This document shows positions 32,082 through 33,102 of a stretch of DNA of 33,102 bases, piece by piece; the first letter of the stretch is position 1; every line of letters begins with the position of its first letter. Under the pieces are notes generated by a model. It was not told the origin of the DNA. It did no database searches and saw only the letters and a program-made list of their open reading frames with translations. A program made the translations under genes and the position numbers. Source of the DNA: an uncultured Opitutia bacterium (GTDB lineage Bacteria; Verrucomicrobiota; Verrucomicrobiia; Opitutales; Opitutaceae); contig CAINHV010000575.1 in NCBI GenBank assembly GCA_903848965.1, forward strand, positions 1-33,102. Reading direction: 5' to 3'.

Positions 32082-32151
32082 GGCGGGCCGAGCTCGATCG
32101 AGGCCGGATCCTTGAACGCTCTGCGATCGGCCTCGGCGGAGCTCGATCCTC
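32082..32151. repeat. Inverted pair of the GGCCTCGGCGGAGCTCG repeat
   Basis: The left arm CGAGCTCGATCGAGGC (within 32082-32106) and right arm GCCTCGGCGGAGCTCG (within 32123-32151) are inverted, matching at 13 of 16 positions. A T-run (TTTTTTT) sits just before the left arm. It is in the 281-base gap between the rhomboid-like and TPR genes. The right arm also matches 3065-3088. Confidence 0.6.
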
Positions 32152-32179
32152 TATTTTGGCCTCGGCCCGCGCACGCCCG

Positions 32180-33028
32180 TCACTTCGCCGGCGCGGCCAG
32201 CTGCTCCAGCAATTTTTGCTTCTGCCCCTGTAGCGCCGGTTCCTCGACGGTGTTGAGCAGGGCGCGCGCGTGATCGGGCTTCCCCACTTTCAGGCAGATA
32301 TTGGCCGCATGCAGACGCATCGTCTGCCGCTCGATCGGCGTCGGCGCCTTGTCCTCCAGCGCACTCCAAGCCTGCAAGGCCGCGTCCCAGTCGGGGTTCT
32401 CCAAGTCGTAGAAAGACTCCGCAAAGCGATACGCGAATTCGAAGCGATCGGGCGCAAGCTCTGCGGCCCGCTTGAACGCGCTGTGAGCCGTGGAGTCGAG
32501 GGCGGCCCGTTTCCACTCGCCGCTCTTCAGGAATTCGTCGCGCGCCTCGGTCAGCAGCGTGCCGAGCTGGTAGTGGTACAGCGGTTCGTCGGGCGCGAGT
32601 TTGATCGCCGCGATGTAATACGGAGCCGCCTGCATGGGCTTACCCGCTTCGGCGAGCTGGTTCCCGAGCTGGTTTTTTACCAGCGGGATTTCGGGATCGA
32701 GCTGGTTCGCCTTCAACAGCATCGCCGTCGCCTCCGCCGCCATGCCCACCTTGCCGAGCAGAAAACCGTAGGCCGCATAGCCCGCCGCATAACCCGGGTT
32801 GTTGCGCACGAGCAGCTCATACTCGTGGGCAATCGACTGCGCCTGCTGCCGGAAGGTCTCGGCGTCCAGGTTGTCCCCCTGCTTCGCCGCGCTTTCAAAC
32901 AAGTCGCGCTGGCGCTCCGCAATCCGCTTCAAGTTGCGCTCCGCCATCGTCTCCGACTCCGCCGCCCGCAACCCGGACACACCGCCGGCCAGCATCGCGA
33001 CCGATAACAGGGCGGCGGCGAGGCCCAT
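32180..33028 (-). CDS. Exported TPR protein
   Basis: 282 residues. The start MGLAAALLSVAMLAGGVSGL is a signal peptide with likely cleavage after LRAA. The rest is helical with several TPR units: AQSIAHEYELLVRNNPGYAA, AEATAMLLKANQLDPEIPLV, PMQAAPYYIAAIKLAPDEPL and SAFKRAAELAPDRFEFAYRF, each with the Ala-8, Ala-20 and Pro-32 spacing. It ends in LLEQLAAPAK. TPRs bind partner proteins, here probably in the periplasm. The ATG at 33028 lies two bases from a 26-bp inverted repeat that makes up the whole leader. Confidence 0.85.
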   Translation of the reverse strand: MGLAAALLSVAMLAGGVSGLRAAESETMAERNLKRIAERQRDLFESAAKQGDNLDAETFRQQAQSIAHEYELLVRNNPGYAAGYAAYGFLLGKVGMAAEATAMLLKANQLDPEIPLVKNQLGNQLAEAGKPMQAAPYYIAAIKLAPDEPLYHYQLGTLLTEARDEFLKSGEWKRAALDSTAHSAFKRAAELAPDRFEFAYRFAESFYDLENPDWDAALQAWSALEDKAPTPIERQTMRLHAANICLKVGKPDHARALLNTVEEPALQGQKQKLLEQLAAPAK

Positions 33029-33030
33029 TC

Positions 33031-33099
33031 TCGATTTTGGATTCTCGATCTTCGATCGGGAACCCCGTCTCGAATCGAAAATCGAGAATCCAAAATCGA
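33031..33099. repeat. 26-bp inverted repeat in the leader of the TPR gene
   Basis: The left arm 33031-33056 (TCGATTTTGGATTCTCGATC...) and right arm 33074-33099 are inverted copies matching at 25 of 26 positions, with a 17-base loop. This is the fullest copy of the family also found at 26405 and 29886. It lies directly upstream of the TPR start and must form a strong RNA stem if transcribed. Confidence 0.85.
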
Positions 33100-33102
33100 A
33101 AA

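Overview
The window looks like a chromosomal segment of a GC-rich member of the Verrucomicrobiota, most likely Opitutaceae. This rests on the metX-metW pair, exported Gfo/Idh and sugar-isomerase proteins, coiled-coil LysM envelope proteins, a lone type IV prepilin, and many short palindromic intergenic repeats. No phage, transposase, CRISPR, tRNA or rRNA gene is visible. The assignment comes from gene content and style only.

Layout. 1-2986 (minus): an envelope lipoprotein cluster with a glycine-zipper protein, an LpoB-like lipoprotein, a COG3014-type lipoprotein and a YcfL-like lipoprotein cut by the window edge. 3263-5746: an exported sugar isomerase-like protein (minus), a double CDGSH iron-sulfur protein and a Tat-exported amidohydrolase. 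6009-10309 (minus): a membrane-fusion lipoprotein and RND pump joined by an ATGA overlap, with no outer-membrane channel gene. 10915-18454: three proteins with a C-terminal LysM domain and coiled coils (1272, 486 and 319 residues), interrupted by a convergent exported oxidoreductase. 18499-19983: ppnP, a prepilin and an anchored FKBP. 20170-23453 (minus): YgjP-like metallopeptidase, FMN hydroxyacid oxidase, CDP-alcohol phosphatidyltransferase and a YfcE-type phosphoesterase. 23613-26403: the conserved rpmH-rnpA-yidD-yidC cluster. 27178-29223: metX and metW. 29487-33028: periplasmic rhodanese, PrmB-like methyltransferase, rhomboid-like membrane protein with a zinc ribbon, and a TPR protein.

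The least expected content lies between genes. At 26483-26670 there is a yebC gene with most of its middle deleted and both ends still recognisable. At 10766-10855 there is a start-anchored stub of a GlpD-like FAD dehydrogenase, and at 20992-21042 a shorter possible stub of a YmdB-type phosphoesterase. Several families of inverted repeats recur. They include a 26-bp inverted repeat forming the leader of the TPR gene, a repeat island with 21-bp tandem units, and a long palindrome between metX and metW. Almost none of the 30 gene starts has a Shine-Dalgarno sequence.

Functionally the window is mostly cell envelope: peptidoglycan-binding or synthesis-associated lipoproteins, membrane insertion (YidC/YidD), efflux and phospholipid synthesis, with methionine biosynthesis and ribosome or RNase P genes beside it. 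I see no new defence or mobile system. The best candidates for something undescribed are the LysM/coiled-coil trio and the repeat and gene-remnant landscape.
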